Notes: generated by a model from the letters alone, not told the origin. Positions 26,709 to 35,544 are shown, numbered from the stretch's first letter. The stretch is 64,000 nucleotides of DNA from Bacteroidetes bacterium SW_9_63_38 (GCA_003022435.1 PXUA01000003.1:124001-188000), one strand, 5' to 3'. Numbers and translations are program-made.

Positions 26709-27755
26709 ATGACCGATCAGCGTTCCTTCGCCCGCCGCGTCTTTATCGCAGTCGGGATTGTCGCGGTGTCGCTTTTGACGCTGTACCTGCTCGTAGTACT
26801 GTCCCGGGTGCTTCTCATCGTCTTCGCAGGGGTGCTCATGGCCGTTGGGCTCGGTGGCGGGGCCGAGACGCTCCGGATGCGCATCCCATTGGGACGGCCC
26901 GGCAGCCTGACGCTGGTCATTCTACTGGTGGTGCTGGTGCCGTCCGTATTTTCCGGCATCGTGGGCCCGTCACTCACCGGCCAGGTCAACGACTTAATCG
27001 TGCAGTTGCCGGAGGCAGTGGCACGCTTTCGGGCACGGCTTGCGACGCAGGAGTGGACCGACCGGTTGCTCGCCGATCCGAACGCGATTCGGGATCTGAT
27101 GCCGTCGCCGAAGGAAGTGATGGGCGGGGTGACGAGCGCTTTCTCCCGCACGCTGGGGGTAGTGGCGAATGTGTTCGTGATCGTTTTTATCGGCATCTAT
27201 GGCGCCGCTGCTCCCGACGCTTACACGAGCGGCATCGCCTACCTGACGCCGACGCGACACCGAGAGCGGGCCCACGAGGTGCTGGCAGCCCTCGCCCACG
27301 CCCTGCGGTGGTGGCTCATCGGACGCCTCACGATGATGAGTGTGGTCGGTGTGCTTACCACCCTGGGCCTCTGGATTTCGGGCGTGCCCACGCCGCTGGC
27401 CCTCGGCCTACTGGCGGCCCTGCTCTCGTTCGTGCCCTACGTGGGGCCCATCCTCTCCTTCATCCCGGCGGTGCTGGTGGCGCTCATGGTAAGCCTCACG
27501 AAGGTGGCCTACGTGGTCGTCGTGTTCGGCATCGTGCAGACGTTGGAAAGCTACGTCATCACGCCGCTTGTGCAGCAGCGGGCCGTCTCGCTGCCACCGG
27601 TCATCCTCATCACGGCTCAGATTGCGATGGGCGTTCTTGCGGGGGCGACCGGCGTGTTGCTGGCGGCGCCCCTAGCCGTGGTTGTTATTGTGCTTCTCCA
27701 AATGCTTTACGTCAAAGACGTGCTCGGCGACTCGGTGCAGGTGCTCGGGCAGTAG
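26709..27755 (+). CDS. AI-2E family transporter (PerM/YdiK-like)
   Basis: A 348-residue integral membrane protein of the AI-2 exporter family, which comprises putative effluxers of small molecules, Na+/H+ antiporters among them. It has an N-terminal pair of helices with the LYLLVVLSRVLLIVFAGVLMAVGL segment, a large soluble loop (SLTGQVNDLIVQLPEAVARF), and the typical C-terminal bundle with LGLLAALLSFVPYVGPILSFIPAVLVAL and ESYVITPLVQQRAVSLPPV, both family signatures. Substrate is not predictable. In halophiles members of this family have been linked to sodium export, which would fit this genome but is inference. Confidence 0.88.
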   Translation: MTDQRSFARRVFIAVGIVAVSLLTLYLLVVLSRVLLIVFAGVLMAVGLGGGAETLRMRIPLGRPGSLTLVILLVVLVPSVFSGIVGPSLTGQVNDLIVQLPEAVARFRARLATQEWTDRLLADPNAIRDLMPSPKEVMGGVTSAFSRTLGVVANVFVIVFIGIYGAAAPDAYTSGIAYLTPTRHRERAHEVLAALAHALRWWLIGRLTMMSVVGVLTTLGLWISGVPTPLALGLLAALLSFVPYVGPILSFIPAVLVALMVSLTKVAYVVVVFGIVQTLESYVITPLVQQRAVSLPPVILITAQIAMGVLAGATGVLLAAPLAVVVIVLLQMLYVKDVLGDSVQVLGQ

Positions 27756-28047
27756 CGCGGGGCGCTCTGCGTTATGAAGGTGGTATTGAGGAGGGGACAG
27801 GAGCGGCGGCTGATCTTTTCGAGGTCGGACGGGAGTGCCTTCCCGGTGAGACAGCCCCCAACATCACAGAAGTGTCCGGTGGTTACTCTCAAAAAGACAC
27901 AGAGACCGGTGGAGCTCCAGTCCCGTGACAGTAACGTGTCCATCGGAGAACCCAAAACGCCATCGCCCGGTTGAGCTGGAACTGTATCAATCCTGTTTGG
28001 TGAAACCAGATTAGTCAACATTCTCTCAACGCACAGTCCATCGTTTC

Positions 28048-28797
28048 ATGCCCGACGACGTACAGATCAACGCGCTGCTGTTCGACATGGACGGCGTCCT
28101 CATGGACGTTTCCGAGTCCTACCAGAGCGCCATCGAGGAAACCGTGGAGCACTTCACGGGGCGTGAGATCGGGGAAAATGCCATCCAGCGATATAAGAAC
28201 TACGGAGGGTTTGAAGACGACTGGAAGTTGACCCACGCGATTATCACCGACACCGCGATGGAGGTGCCCTTGAGTCGGGTCATTGAGGAGTTCCAGGACC
28301 GCTACCGGGGGGACGACTGGGACGGGCTCATCACTGAAGAGACCTCCCGGATCGACACGGCAACGCTCGACCGGCTCAACGACGGGCGCCTGCTCGGCAT
28401 CGTCACCGGACGGCCCGAAGAGGAGGCCACATGGACGCTCAAGCACCAGAACTGGACGGACCACTTTCCGCTCCTGGTGGGCAAGGAGAAGCAGGGCGAC
28501 CGGCAGAAGCCGGACCCCTTTCCCCTGGAGCACTCCCTCACGATGCTCGCCGCTGCCGGATGCGACCTCGATCCGAGCGAGGTGGCCTACGTGGGCGACT
28601 CCGTGGACGACATGATTGCGGCCCGCGACGCTGACATGTGGGCCATCGGGGTTGTGCCGCCGCACGTGGACGCCGACGAGCACGAGTCGCTCCTGAAGGA
28701 GCGCGGAGCGCACGTGGTGATTACGGACCTGGAGGAGCTGCCGGAGGTGCTGGCGACGTTCGGCCAGCAAGCCGTCACGCGTGCCGTGACGCGGTAG
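28048..28797 (+). CDS. HAD superfamily hydrolase (subfamily IA, TIGR01548-like)
   Basis: A 249-residue phosphatase-type HAD protein. Motif I is LLFDMDGVLMDV (nucleophile and acid Asp pair), motif II is LGIVTGRPEEEA, the motif III Lys is in DRQKPDPFPLEHSL, and motif IV is VAYVGDSVDDMIAARDA. The alpha-helical cap follows motif I (SESYQSAIEETVEHFTGREI). The layout, with GRPEEEATWTLKHQNWTDHF and a two-residue-spaced VGDSVDDM, resembles the TIGR01548 group found in haloarchaea and Salinibacter relatives. Substrate unknown. Stands alone between the AI-2E transporter and the convergent OmpA-like gene. Confidence 0.85.
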   Translation: MPDDVQINALLFDMDGVLMDVSESYQSAIEETVEHFTGREIGENAIQRYKNYGGFEDDWKLTHAIITDTAMEVPLSRVIEEFQDRYRGDDWDGLITEETSRIDTATLDRLNDGRLLGIVTGRPEEEATWTLKHQNWTDHFPLLVGKEKQGDRQKPDPFPLEHSLTMLAAAGCDLDPSEVAYVGDSVDDMIAARDADMWAIGVVPPHVDADEHESLLKERGAHVVITDLEELPEVLATFGQQAVTRAVTR

Positions 28798-28844
28798 CCG
28801 GGCACTGCTCTCTGCATCGGACGACGGGGACGCCGTCCCGCTTG

Positions 28845-29423
28845 TCAGGAGCCGTCCTCGACGACAACCTCAACGCGACGGTTCTTCCGGCGCCCTTCCG
28901 GCGACTCGTTCGGAGCGACGGGTTTTTTCGGGCCGAAGGCCTCAATTTCGAGGGTCTGCGTCCGGACGCCGTGCTCCTTGTTGAGGTAGTGGGCCACCGC
29001 CGCTGCGCGCTGGGCCGACAGGTACCAGTTGCTCGGATACGTGTCCTTGAGACTCGGTCCGATGGGCACGCTGTCGGTATATCCTTTGATGTGGAAGCCG
29101 GCGTTTGGGTATTCCTCCTTGAGCGTCTCCGCGTGCTTGTCGAGCTCTTTTTTGGCGTCGTTGAACAGCCAGGCGCTGCCCGACGGAAAGTAGACGGGCG
29201 GGGTAAGCGTGGCAGCGCTCGTAGACTGGACGGGCGGGGTGGTGCCGCGAGGCGCTTCGCTCAGACGGCGTTGCAGGTTCTGGTTGGCCGTCTCCAGCGA
29301 GTCGATTTTCTGCTTGAGGGCCTCGGTTTGTTGATCTCCCTGACAGCCAGCGGGAATAAGGCCGAGGAGCAGGATCGGAAGTAGGGTGCGCACGAGGCGG
29401 GGCTGCGGGCAGAGATCGGTCAT
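28845..29423 (-). CDS. OmpA-family peptidoglycan-associated lipoprotein
   Basis: A 192-residue envelope protein. The N-terminus is a lipoprotein signal (LLPILLLGLIPAGC, Cys28 candidate) followed by a short coiled coil (TEALKQKIDSLETANQNLQRRL) and a Thr/Pro-rich linker, as in YiaD/Lpp-like anchors. The C-terminal 110 residues are an OmpA domain: VYFPSGSAWLFNDAKKELDKHAETL, FHIKGYTDSVPIG, NWYLSAQRAAAVAHYLNKE and the closing GRRKNRRVEVVV, which holds the peptidoglycan-binding Arg. ATG 29423 is selected for the signal peptide; the frame extends to 29687 without sense. Confidence 0.9.
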   Translation of the reverse strand: MTDLCPQPRLVRTLLPILLLGLIPAGCQGDQQTEALKQKIDSLETANQNLQRRLSEAPRGTTPPVQSTSAATLTPPVYFPSGSAWLFNDAKKELDKHAETLKEEYPNAGFHIKGYTDSVPIGPSLKDTYPSNWYLSAQRAAAVAHYLNKEHGVRTQTLEIEAFGPKKPVAPNESPEGRRKNRRVEVVVEDGS

Positions 29424-29569
29424 TCGTCGGGCGGGGGGCGAGCAGAAAACGAGTGAGACAGCGTGCAGGGGCGGGGCGGACGCGGGGCGGACGTGGGGCG
29501 AGCGATCCCGCCGGATCCGTAGCCGTCCCCAATAGGAGATCGCTCGCGTTCTAGAGAGTTCCGTCGGGG

Positions 29570-30262
29570 CTACCGATTCGGCGTGAGCGGTGCGGCATCG
29601 GCGAGGGCGGTGCGCACGTCGTCGTCGACCCGGTCCATGTGACGGCGCAGCGTGTCGTAGCCCATGTGCCGGTGCGCGACGGCCCACCGCGCCCAGGCCA
29701 CGCGCCGGATGCCTTCGCGGCGTTCCGGTTCGAAAGAGCGATCCGACGTGCGCATGAGGTACCAGTAGGTTGTCTTGACGGCATAGGTGTCGCCGTCCGG
29801 ATAGCCGTGTTGGGTGGTGTTCAATTCCTGGAGTACCTGCAGGTTGTCGATCCCTACCTCTTCCTGGACCTCGCGCTGCGCACAGGTCTCGATGTCCTCC
29901 CCCGGATCCTGCTTACCCTTGGGAAGGTCCCATACGCCACGGCGATGGATGAGCAGGAGGGCGATGTCGTCAGGGAGTGGGCAGACCACGTACCCGCCCG
30001 CGGCGGGGACGGGGGTGGGAGGGCGGTACGGCGCGAGGTTTGCAAGGGCAGCGGGGGGGACAGTGGGCACGCGTACCGTCGGGCCGTTGGGACGAACGGA
30101 AATGTTGAGAACAGCTGGGTCTACGACCAGAACGGGGCCGGAGGCGGCATCCTGGGCCGCGGCGAGCGTGGTGTGCAGGACGATTGGCGAAGAGGCGGAG
30201 AGGCCGTGCTCAGTTGCGGCATCCAGGGCGAGCGTGTCGTCGGTAGCGTAGAAAAGAAGCAT
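29570..30262 (-). CDS. Nudix hydrolase
   Basis: A 230-residue protein with a complete Nudix box from GKQDPGED to REVQEEVGI (G-x5-E-x7-R-E-x2-E-E-x-G), preceded by RRGVWDLPKGK. The box lies in the C-terminal half. The N-terminal 90 residues (LLFYATDDTLALDAATEHGL, LVVDPAVLNISV) are a separate module of unknown function seen in some Bacteroidota Nudix proteins, in which the stand-alone domain hydrolyses nucleoside diphosphate derivatives. The substrate is not inferable. ATG 30262 gives this N-terminus; upstream frame to 30604 is repeat-derived. Confidence 0.85.
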   Translation of the reverse strand: MLLFYATDDTLALDAATEHGLSASSPIVLHTTLAAAQDAASGPVLVVDPAVLNISVRPNGPTVRVPTVPPAALANLAPYRPPTPVPAAGGYVVCPLPDDIALLLIHRRGVWDLPKGKQDPGEDIETCAQREVQEEVGIDNLQVLQELNTTQHGYPDGDTYAVKTTYWYLMRTSDRSFEPERREGIRRVAWARWAVAHRHMGYDTLRRHMDRVDDDVRTALADAAPLTPNR

Positions 30263-30619
30263 CGGGAAACGGGTTGGCCACGGAGAAGCATTGAGGGATG
30301 GAGCGAGGAGAGCGGTGCCGGAACAGCGTTTACGGATCTGTGAGTCGGTTTCCACCGATCTCGGATTAGGCCGACCTGTTAGGGAGAAGAGAGTAGCCGC
30401 AGCACGCTGGTGCTCTCTTTGTGGGTTCTTGCTCCGTCTGAGGAGCGGAGGCACGAAAAAGATCAGATCCACGCGGGATGACCCACAAGGGACTCCTGTG
30501 AAGAAACGGCCTGACGCTGGGAATCTGAGATTCCCTCCGCCGCTCCGCTGAAGGGATCTGAGATTTCCGTTCTCAAACTCACTATTGCTCAGACACGAGA
30601 ACATTCGTTCGTTTCGTTC

Positions 30620-30652
30620 CGGGAAGCGTCCGGGAAGCGTCCGGGAAGCGTC
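30620..30652 (+). repeat. Three exact 11-base tandem units
   Basis: CGGGAAGCGTC occurs three times in a row without a mismatch. It lies in the non-coding gap about 200 bases before MITE-A copy 3. The exact identity of the units suggests recent slippage. Confidence 0.85.
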
Positions 30653-30849
30653 CAGGCGGCCGTTTCTTCGACGCCGACCGGTTCTTCTTCCGCGCCTTCA
30701 AGACAAGACGCACAGGGACGCACGTCCGGCGTTCAACCCCGAAAAGTCACGGCGATCGGCAAAGACGATTCCGACTGGTTGCACACCACACGGTCCTGAA
30801 AATCTCAGACTCCCAGGATTTCGATTTCCAACATCCGAAATCTCCTCCC

Positions 30850-30952
30850 TAGTGCAGCTTCAACTGGTCCGTTGTGCACTCGAGATACCTCAAGCTGGAG
30901 CGTGGAGCAATAGCAAACTGCTTTCCCCAAAAGATCGTTTGAAGCTGCACTA
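30850..30952 (+). mobile_element. MITE-A copy 3 (complete, perfect TIRs)
   Basis: The best-preserved copy: TA, then GTGCAGCTTCAA, an 75-base centre, then the exact complement TTGAAGCTGCAC, then TA. The length is 103 bases, the same as copy 1. The TA at both ends fits a dinucleotide target duplication. It seems to have inserted in or beside a MITE-B-like segment (CTCCTCCC immediately before the TA). Confidence 0.88.
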
Positions 30953-31398
30953 GACGGAGAACATAGTTTCCCAACCTACGCACGGAAGAGGTACGGGGGG
31001 CGTTTCTTTTTGTGCCCCTTGTCCCCCGCGAAGGACGAGAGCTGCAAGCAGGGGCCGGTTCGGGTCACCGCGCGCAGCTATTCGCATTCCAAGCCGGCAA
31101 CGTGATCGTCGGGTGCACTCCTGAACGTGAGGGTGGATATGAGCGTAGAAAGCGTTAAGCAGAGCGAAAAATGGATTGCCCGACGAGAACGTCAATTTCT
31201 CAGGTCGGAAGGAGCGTTGATCGAGGAGGCGTACCTGGACCGATGAGATCTGCTTGCGGGCCGTCGATATGGCACTCGTCTCGATGGCTCCGTCTGCGGC
31301 ACGACAATTGAACATTTCGTCCGAATGGACGGTCCCGTCGATGGAGGCCATCCGGGATGGCTTCTCTTTCAAATACGACCCGTCGCCGAGCGCACGCC

Positions 31399-33183
31399 AT
31401 GTGGAAACGGGTGTGGAGCACACTTGAGAACGCCTTCTACATCACGGAGTGGCTGCCGGACTACTCGGCGGACACGATGCGGGCCGACGCGGTGGCGGGG
31501 CTCACCGTGGGGGTGATGTTGATTCCGCAAAGCATGGCGTACGCCGTCATTGCGGGCATGCCGCCCATCTACGGGCTCTACGCCGGGCTCGTGCCGCTTC
31601 TGGTGTATCCGCTCTTTGGTAGCTCGCGCCACCTGGCCATCGGCCCGGTCGCGATCGACATGCTGATCGTGGGGGCGGGGGTCGGGGCCCTGGCGCAGGC
31701 GGGCACGGAGCAACACGTCGCCCTCGCGATCCTGCTGACGGCCATGGTGGGGCTCATGCAGATGGCCATGGGGGTGATGCAGCTCGGATTTGTGGCCAAT
31801 CTGCTGTCCCGGCCCGTGATTGCGGGGCTTACCTCCGCGGCGGCCCTTATCATCAGCACCAGTCAGCTCGGCAACCTACTGGGGATGGAGCTGGGGCGCT
31901 CGCAGTACGTGCACGTGCTGCTGTGGGAAGCTTTTCAAAACGCTGCCGACACGCACCTCCTCACGCTTGGGATTGGACTCGGGTGCATCGTGCTGCTCGT
32001 GGGCCTGCCGCGGTGGGCCCCGCTGGTGCCGGAGGCGCTGGTCGTGGTGGCGGGCGCTACGCTGGCCAGTTGGTTTTTTGAACTCGACGAGCACGGGGTT
32101 GAGATTATCGGCAGCATTCCGACGGGCCTTCCCATCCCGAGTTTGGATGCGTGGAGTACCAGTTTTACGGAGCTGAATTCGCTCATTCCAGTGGCGGTCA
32201 CCCTGGCGCTGGTGCAGTTTATGAAGAATGTGTCGCTTGGGCGGGTCTTTGCGGCCCGGCACGGCTACATGATCGACGCCAACCGCGAGCTCGTCGGGGT
32301 TGGGGCGAGCAACTTCTTCGGCAGTCTTTTTCAAAGCATTCCCGTATCGGGCAGCTTTTCGCGGTCGGCGGTCAACGACCAGGCGGGGGCGCGGAGTCCG
32401 CTCGCCAACGTGTGTGCGGCGCTCGTCATTGCGCTCACGCTGCTGTTTCTGACGCCGTTGTTTTACTATCTGCCCGTGCCGGCCCTGGCGGCCATCATCA
32501 TCGTGGCGGGGCTCGGCCTGATCGACGTGCGCGAGCTCCAGACCCTGTTCCGGGCCCGGCGGCGCGACGGGTACATTGCCCTCGTCACGGCGGTCTGCAT
32601 TCTGTTTATCGGGCTCCAGGAGGGCATCTTACTGGGCATCGGGGCCTCGGTGATCATCGTGCTGTTTCGCATTGGTCGGCCCAACGTGGCGGAGCTGGGG
32701 CACGTGCCGGGGACGCGTCTTTTTCGGGACCTGGACCGGTTCGAGCAGGCGGTGCGCCTGAAGGACATTATGGTCCTCCGGGTCGATGCGTCGTTTTCGT
32801 TCGCCAACGCCGAGTACTTCAAAGATTTCATCCTGGAAAAGAGTGAGCAGGAGGGGCGCACCGTGGAGGTCTTGGTGATTGACGGCAGCAGCATCAACGA
32901 TCTGGACACGACAGCCATTGAGGCGCTTGCGTCGGTCTTCGAGTCGCTCGACGAGATTGATGTCGAGTTGCACCTGACGGGCCTCATCGGGCCGGTGCGG
33001 GAGGTGGTGCGACGCTCTGGGCTGTACCGGCTGCTCGGAGAGAATCGGTTTCACCTCGATCCCCACGAGGCGGTGGTGAGTATTCTAGAGCGATGGGACG
33101 AGCAGGACGGCGGCACTCGGGTCGATGAATACTTTGCCAGCACGGAGCCGGAGAAGAAGGAGACGACGCCGGCGGCGTCCTAA
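31399..33183 (+). CDS. SulP family anion transporter with STAS domain
   Basis: A 594-residue SLC26/SulP permease for sulfate, bicarbonate or similar anions. The membrane part shows the family signature DAVAGLTVGVMLIPQSMAYA and MPPIYGLYAGLVPLLVY, then GPVAIDMLIV and SIPVSGSFSRSAVNDQAGARS, about 12-14 helices in all. A cytoplasmic STAS domain closes the protein (LRVDASFSFANAEYF, EVLVIDGSSINDLDTTAIEAL), which in other members regulates transport. I chose ATG 31399 (MWKRVWSTL); an in-frame ATG at 31357 would add 14 polar residues. Substrate cannot be fixed from sequence. A GGGAG-type tract begins right after its TAA stop. Confidence 0.93.
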   Translation: MWKRVWSTLENAFYITEWLPDYSADTMRADAVAGLTVGVMLIPQSMAYAVIAGMPPIYGLYAGLVPLLVYPLFGSSRHLAIGPVAIDMLIVGAGVGALAQAGTEQHVALAILLTAMVGLMQMAMGVMQLGFVANLLSRPVIAGLTSAAALIISTSQLGNLLGMELGRSQYVHVLLWEAFQNAADTHLLTLGIGLGCIVLLVGLPRWAPLVPEALVVVAGATLASWFFELDEHGVEIIGSIPTGLPIPSLDAWSTSFTELNSLIPVAVTLALVQFMKNVSLGRVFAARHGYMIDANRELVGVGASNFFGSLFQSIPVSGSFSRSAVNDQAGARSPLANVCAALVIALTLLFLTPLFYYLPVPALAAIIIVAGLGLIDVRELQTLFRARRRDGYIALVTAVCILFIGLQEGILLGIGASVIIVLFRIGRPNVAELGHVPGTRLFRDLDRFEQAVRLKDIMVLRVDASFSFANAEYFKDFILEKSEQEGRTVEVLVIDGSSINDLDTTAIEALASVFESLDEIDVELHLTGLIGPVREVVRRSGLYRLLGENRFHLDPHEAVVSILERWDEQDGGTRVDEYFASTEPEKKETTPAAS

Positions 33184-33186
33184 ACG

Positions 33187-33240
33187 AGTGGGCGCGTGGG
33201 GGAGGGAAAGATTGGGAGTGGGGGAGAGGGGGGAGCGGAA
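33187..33240. repeat. GGGAG-type tract after the SulP stop
   Basis: Starts four bases after the SulP stop: GTGGGCGCGTGGGGGAGGG, then ATTGGGAGTGGGGGAGAGG and so on. It fills the gap between two convergent genes. Confidence 0.7.
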
Positions 33241-33248
33241 GAAGAAGG

Positions 33249-33929
33249 TCAGTTGTTGGAAGACGAGCGCTGGAGGAGGGTGCCGCATTGTTGAGCGCGG
33301 CGAAGGACGCGGCTGACGGTGAACGTCCAGCGGGGGGCGGTGTCGCAGCCGGCGGCCTCCAGGGCCCCGGCGGCCCAGTGGTTGCAGTTGTTAAAGACGT
33401 GGTACGGGAGGCCGGACCGATAAAATCGGCTGTCGGAATAGAGGCCGGGCGCGGCGTCGAGCGTGTCCGCGTCCGGGTCGAACGAGGCCGCTATGTACTC
33501 CGTGAGGGCAGCGCGTTCTGTGTCGCTGATCGGCACCCGGATGATCGTATTGTGCGGAAAGGAGGCCGGGACGGCGCCTGTGATCGGCACGACGTGAAGG
33601 ACGCTTCCGGTCGGCCAGGCCCCGGCGCGCAGCGCGCCCCAGACGCCGCGGGTACGGCCGGGGTAGTACCGCGCCTCGCCCCAGCCGACCTCCAGGTACG
33701 TTGCGTCCGGGAAGGCCTCGAGGACCGGCCATCCGTCGTCCGGCAGATCGGCGCGGCGGACGGCGATCCCGGCGTGCCAGCCGTGGCGGACGACGTAGAT
33801 GGCGCTCGTGCTGTCGGCGGAGGAGTCCCGACGACTGTCGGGATGGCGCGGGAGGTGGCAGCGCACCGTCAGAAAAAGGCCCCAGCCGAGCAGAGCACAC
33901 AGGACGAGGCCGTGCCGCCACCGGGGCAT
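33249..33929 (-). CDS. DUF2459 family protein
   Basis: A 226-residue protein with an N-terminal hydrophobic segment (LVLCALLGWGLFLTVRC) that may be a signal anchor or lipoprotein signal (Cys24). The rest matches DUF2459: IYVVRHGWHAGIAVRR near the start of the domain, EVGWGEARYYPG, and the C-terminal YHVFNNCNHWAAGALEAAGC, with conserved His and Cys residues. The pattern of HGWH early and NNCNxW late resembles papain-like NlpC/P60-related folds, but no activity is known. ATG 33929 gives the hydrophobic start; the frame to 34172 is probably not translated. Confidence 0.8.
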   Translation of the reverse strand: MPRWRHGLVLCALLGWGLFLTVRCHLPRHPDSRRDSSADSTSAIYVVRHGWHAGIAVRRADLPDDGWPVLEAFPDATYLEVGWGEARYYPGRTRGVWGALRAGAWPTGSVLHVVPITGAVPASFPHNTIIRVPISDTERAALTEYIAASFDPDADTLDAAPGLYSDSRFYRSGLPYHVFNNCNHWAAGALEAAGCDTAPRWTFTVSRVLRRAQQCGTLLQRSSSNN

Positions 33930-34261
33930 GGGACTGCGGAGACGATCAGGGAAAAGAGGATAGCTTGTCTTAACCGAGGCGGCTGACGGCAGATCCCTAC
34001 AAAGATTGTCTCGTGGAGGGGGGAGAGCGATCGCAGGTTGGTAGAGGTCCGGAGGCGTAGGCGGCGATTGTGCCGTTGAGCAACCGGTGTTCGCGAGGGG
34101 GAACGGAAGCACGGATGCATGGAAGCATCGACGCCGTGCCCTACATCTTCCCCTGCGTTTTTCGCAGAACAAGATGCGACGGCCGTCGGGCAGTATTCTG
34201 CAATCGGGACGGTCAGTTTCTATTTTTCTTCCCGTCGTTCGTCACAAAAAAGGATCAGGCT
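33930..34261. other. Divergent gap with GGATGC-type tract
   Basis: Non-coding space between two divergent genes. At 34101-34144 it carries GGAACGGAAGCACGGATGCA and following units, ending in GACGCCGTG; about four in five bases match the tract at 12549-12590 in the same order and orientation. The promoters of both genes must be here, but I cannot place them. Confidence 0.6.
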
Positions 34262-34750
34262 ATGGATCGGGATGCTGCCCTTCGCACCCACGTATTGAAT
34301 CTCTTGACGGCCCGCCAGGCGCACTGCACCTTTGAGGAGGCCGTGGCGGACATGCCGTTGGACCGGATCGGCGAGCGGCCCGACGGGCTCCCCTACTCGG
34401 TGTGGGAACTCGTCGACCACATTCGGCGGGCCCAGTACGACATCCTGGCCTACTGCGAGGACCCGGACTATCAGGCGCAGGAGTGGCCCGACGCCTACTG
34501 GCCCACCGACCCGGCGCCGCCGAGCGCGGACGTCTGGACGCAGACCTGCGCACAGGTGGTGGCGGACCGGGATGCCCTTTGCGAGTACCTGGAGGATGAT
34601 GCTCAAGACCTCTACGAGGCGGTGCCCTCCAGCGACGACCACACGATTCTCCGCGAGCTTCTGCTCGTGGCCGACCACAACGCCTATCACATCGGGCAGA
34701 TTGTGACGGCGCGACGGCTGCTCGGGTGTTGGACAGACAGTGGTACATAA
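34262..34750 (+). CDS. DinB-like four-helix metalloprotein
   Basis: A 162-residue DinB/YfiT-like protein. The metal-binding His residues typical of the superfamily are in WELVDHIRRAQYD and in LLVADHNAYHIGQI (H-x3-H). The GLPYSVWELV segment matches the DinB_2 group. Members include bacillithiol/mycothiol-dependent transferases and many proteins of unknown function; nothing here fixes the reaction. ATG 34262 is preceded by an AT-rich stretch that may be its promoter. A distant relative lies at 61042-61593. Confidence 0.8.
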   Translation: MDRDAALRTHVLNLLTARQAHCTFEEAVADMPLDRIGERPDGLPYSVWELVDHIRRAQYDILAYCEDPDYQAQEWPDAYWPTDPAPPSADVWTQTCAQVVADRDALCEYLEDDAQDLYEAVPSSDDHTILRELLLVADHNAYHIGQIVTARRLLGCWTDSGT

Positions 34751-34787
34751 GTAACGAAGAATCAGAAGTTTAGGTAGCGCCGTCAAC

Positions 34788-34820
34788 GAAAAAAGGGCGA
34801 CATCCCGAAGGATGTCGCCC
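34788..34820 (-). terminator. Intrinsic terminator for the lipoprotein gene
   Basis: On the minus strand: a perfect 11-base stem (GGGCGACATCC paired across a four-base TTCG loop) followed by six T, the classical factor-independent signal. It begins 31 bases after the stop codon of the minus-strand lipoprotein gene. On the plus strand there is no T run, so it is directional. Confidence 0.9.
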
Positions 34821-34851
34821 CTCTCTGCTTTCGCGGAGAAGTTTCTCGCTG

Positions 34852-35544
34852 CTAGTTTCCGCCACTCGTCTGGAAGCTGATATCAAAGGAGGAATCCCCA
34901 ACAAACGCGGGGACTCCATCCTTCGGATCGATGCTTTCATTCAAGCTGACACCCACGCTGGACGAGCTCTGGAGTTCGTTCGGATCTTTGCTTACGTCAA
35001 TGACCAGCTGCGACGCGGTGACGTTTTTAAGAGCGGAAATCACAACGTTCCCGCTGTTGTTCGCCACCTCGATGTCTCCTCCCGTGAGTATCTGAACCGT
35101 ACGGGTTCCTACATCCGGGGCCTGGTCAAATCCTTTTACAATGAGTCCTGCAAATTCCTCAGTGCCAGTATTGTCGAGGCTTCCAACAGGGTACGTGCCC
35201 CCCGAAGGAGTTTGAGTTCCTCTGAAGAGAAATACTCCGGCGATCTCTGCTCCGGTCGGATTTGAGGTGTCGAACGTCTTTGCGCTGCTAAAGTACACAG
35301 CGTAGAAATCTTCGTTGTTGGATGTTCCGGAGTATTGAAATGCGAATCCGGTGTAACTCGTGGTCGCTTTCGCGTTACCACCTGAACCACTTGAGAAACT
35401 GAAGTCGAAGCTGTTTGCGCTAGTGGCCGTCACAGTACCACCACTGCCGTCGTCGCTGGAACCCCCGGAGTCGCAGGCCGGAAGAATGAACAGGCACGAC
35501 ACAAGTGCTACGAGCAGGATGCTGCTGGAAATGAGTCGGCGCAT
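34852..35544 (-). CDS. Secreted lipoprotein of unknown function
   Basis: A 230-residue lipoprotein with a textbook signal (LISSSILLVALVSCLFILPAC) and the DSGGSSDD tail that follows lipidated Cys in Bacteroidota/Rhodothermota lipoproteins. The mature protein is rich in Ser, Gly and Thr and in beta-strand patterns (NSFDFSFSSGSGGNAKATTS, YAVYFSSAKTFDTS, VGVSLNESIDP), resembling a small surface beta-sandwich. Its GC content is visibly lower than the neighbours, which suggests acquisition or a surface gene under different selection. It has its own intrinsic terminator. I do not recognise a family. Confidence 0.8.
   Translation of the reverse strand: MRRLISSSILLVALVSCLFILPACDSGGSSDDGSGGTVTATSANSFDFSFSSGSGGNAKATTSYTGFAFQYSGTSNNEDFYAVYFSSAKTFDTSNPTGAEIAGVFLFRGTQTPSGGTYPVGSLDNTGTEEFAGLIVKGFDQAPDVGTRTVQILTGGDIEVANNSGNVVISALKNVTASQLVIDVSKDPNELQSSSSVGVSLNESIDPKDGVPAFVGDSSFDISFQTSGGN

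Larger units (their letters stand above)
30263..31398. other. 1.1-kb gene-free, repeat-rich gap
   Basis: No credible gene in six frames. Contents: a palindromic motif GGGAATCTGAGATTCCC near 30518-30534, a related GGATCTGAGATTTCC about 20 bases later, three exact 11-base tandem units at 30620-30652, a segment at 30763-30850 resembling the left part of MITE-B copy 2 (both have AAAGACGATTCCGAC and then GGTCCT, ending CTCCTCCCT), MITE-A copy 3 at 30850-30952, and about 440 bases of unclear sequence before the SulP gene, which must include its promoter. Confidence 0.6.

Noticed and set aside
28824-28840. Hairpin GGGAC/GTCCC between the HAD and OmpA-like genes as a terminator
   Set aside because: The stem is only five bases and no T run follows on either strand.
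30585-30953. Open frame of about 120 codons across the 30.8-kb gap
   Set aside because: It is made of tandem repeat, MITE-B-like and MITE-A sequence and has no protein-like composition; its last third is just MITE-A translated.
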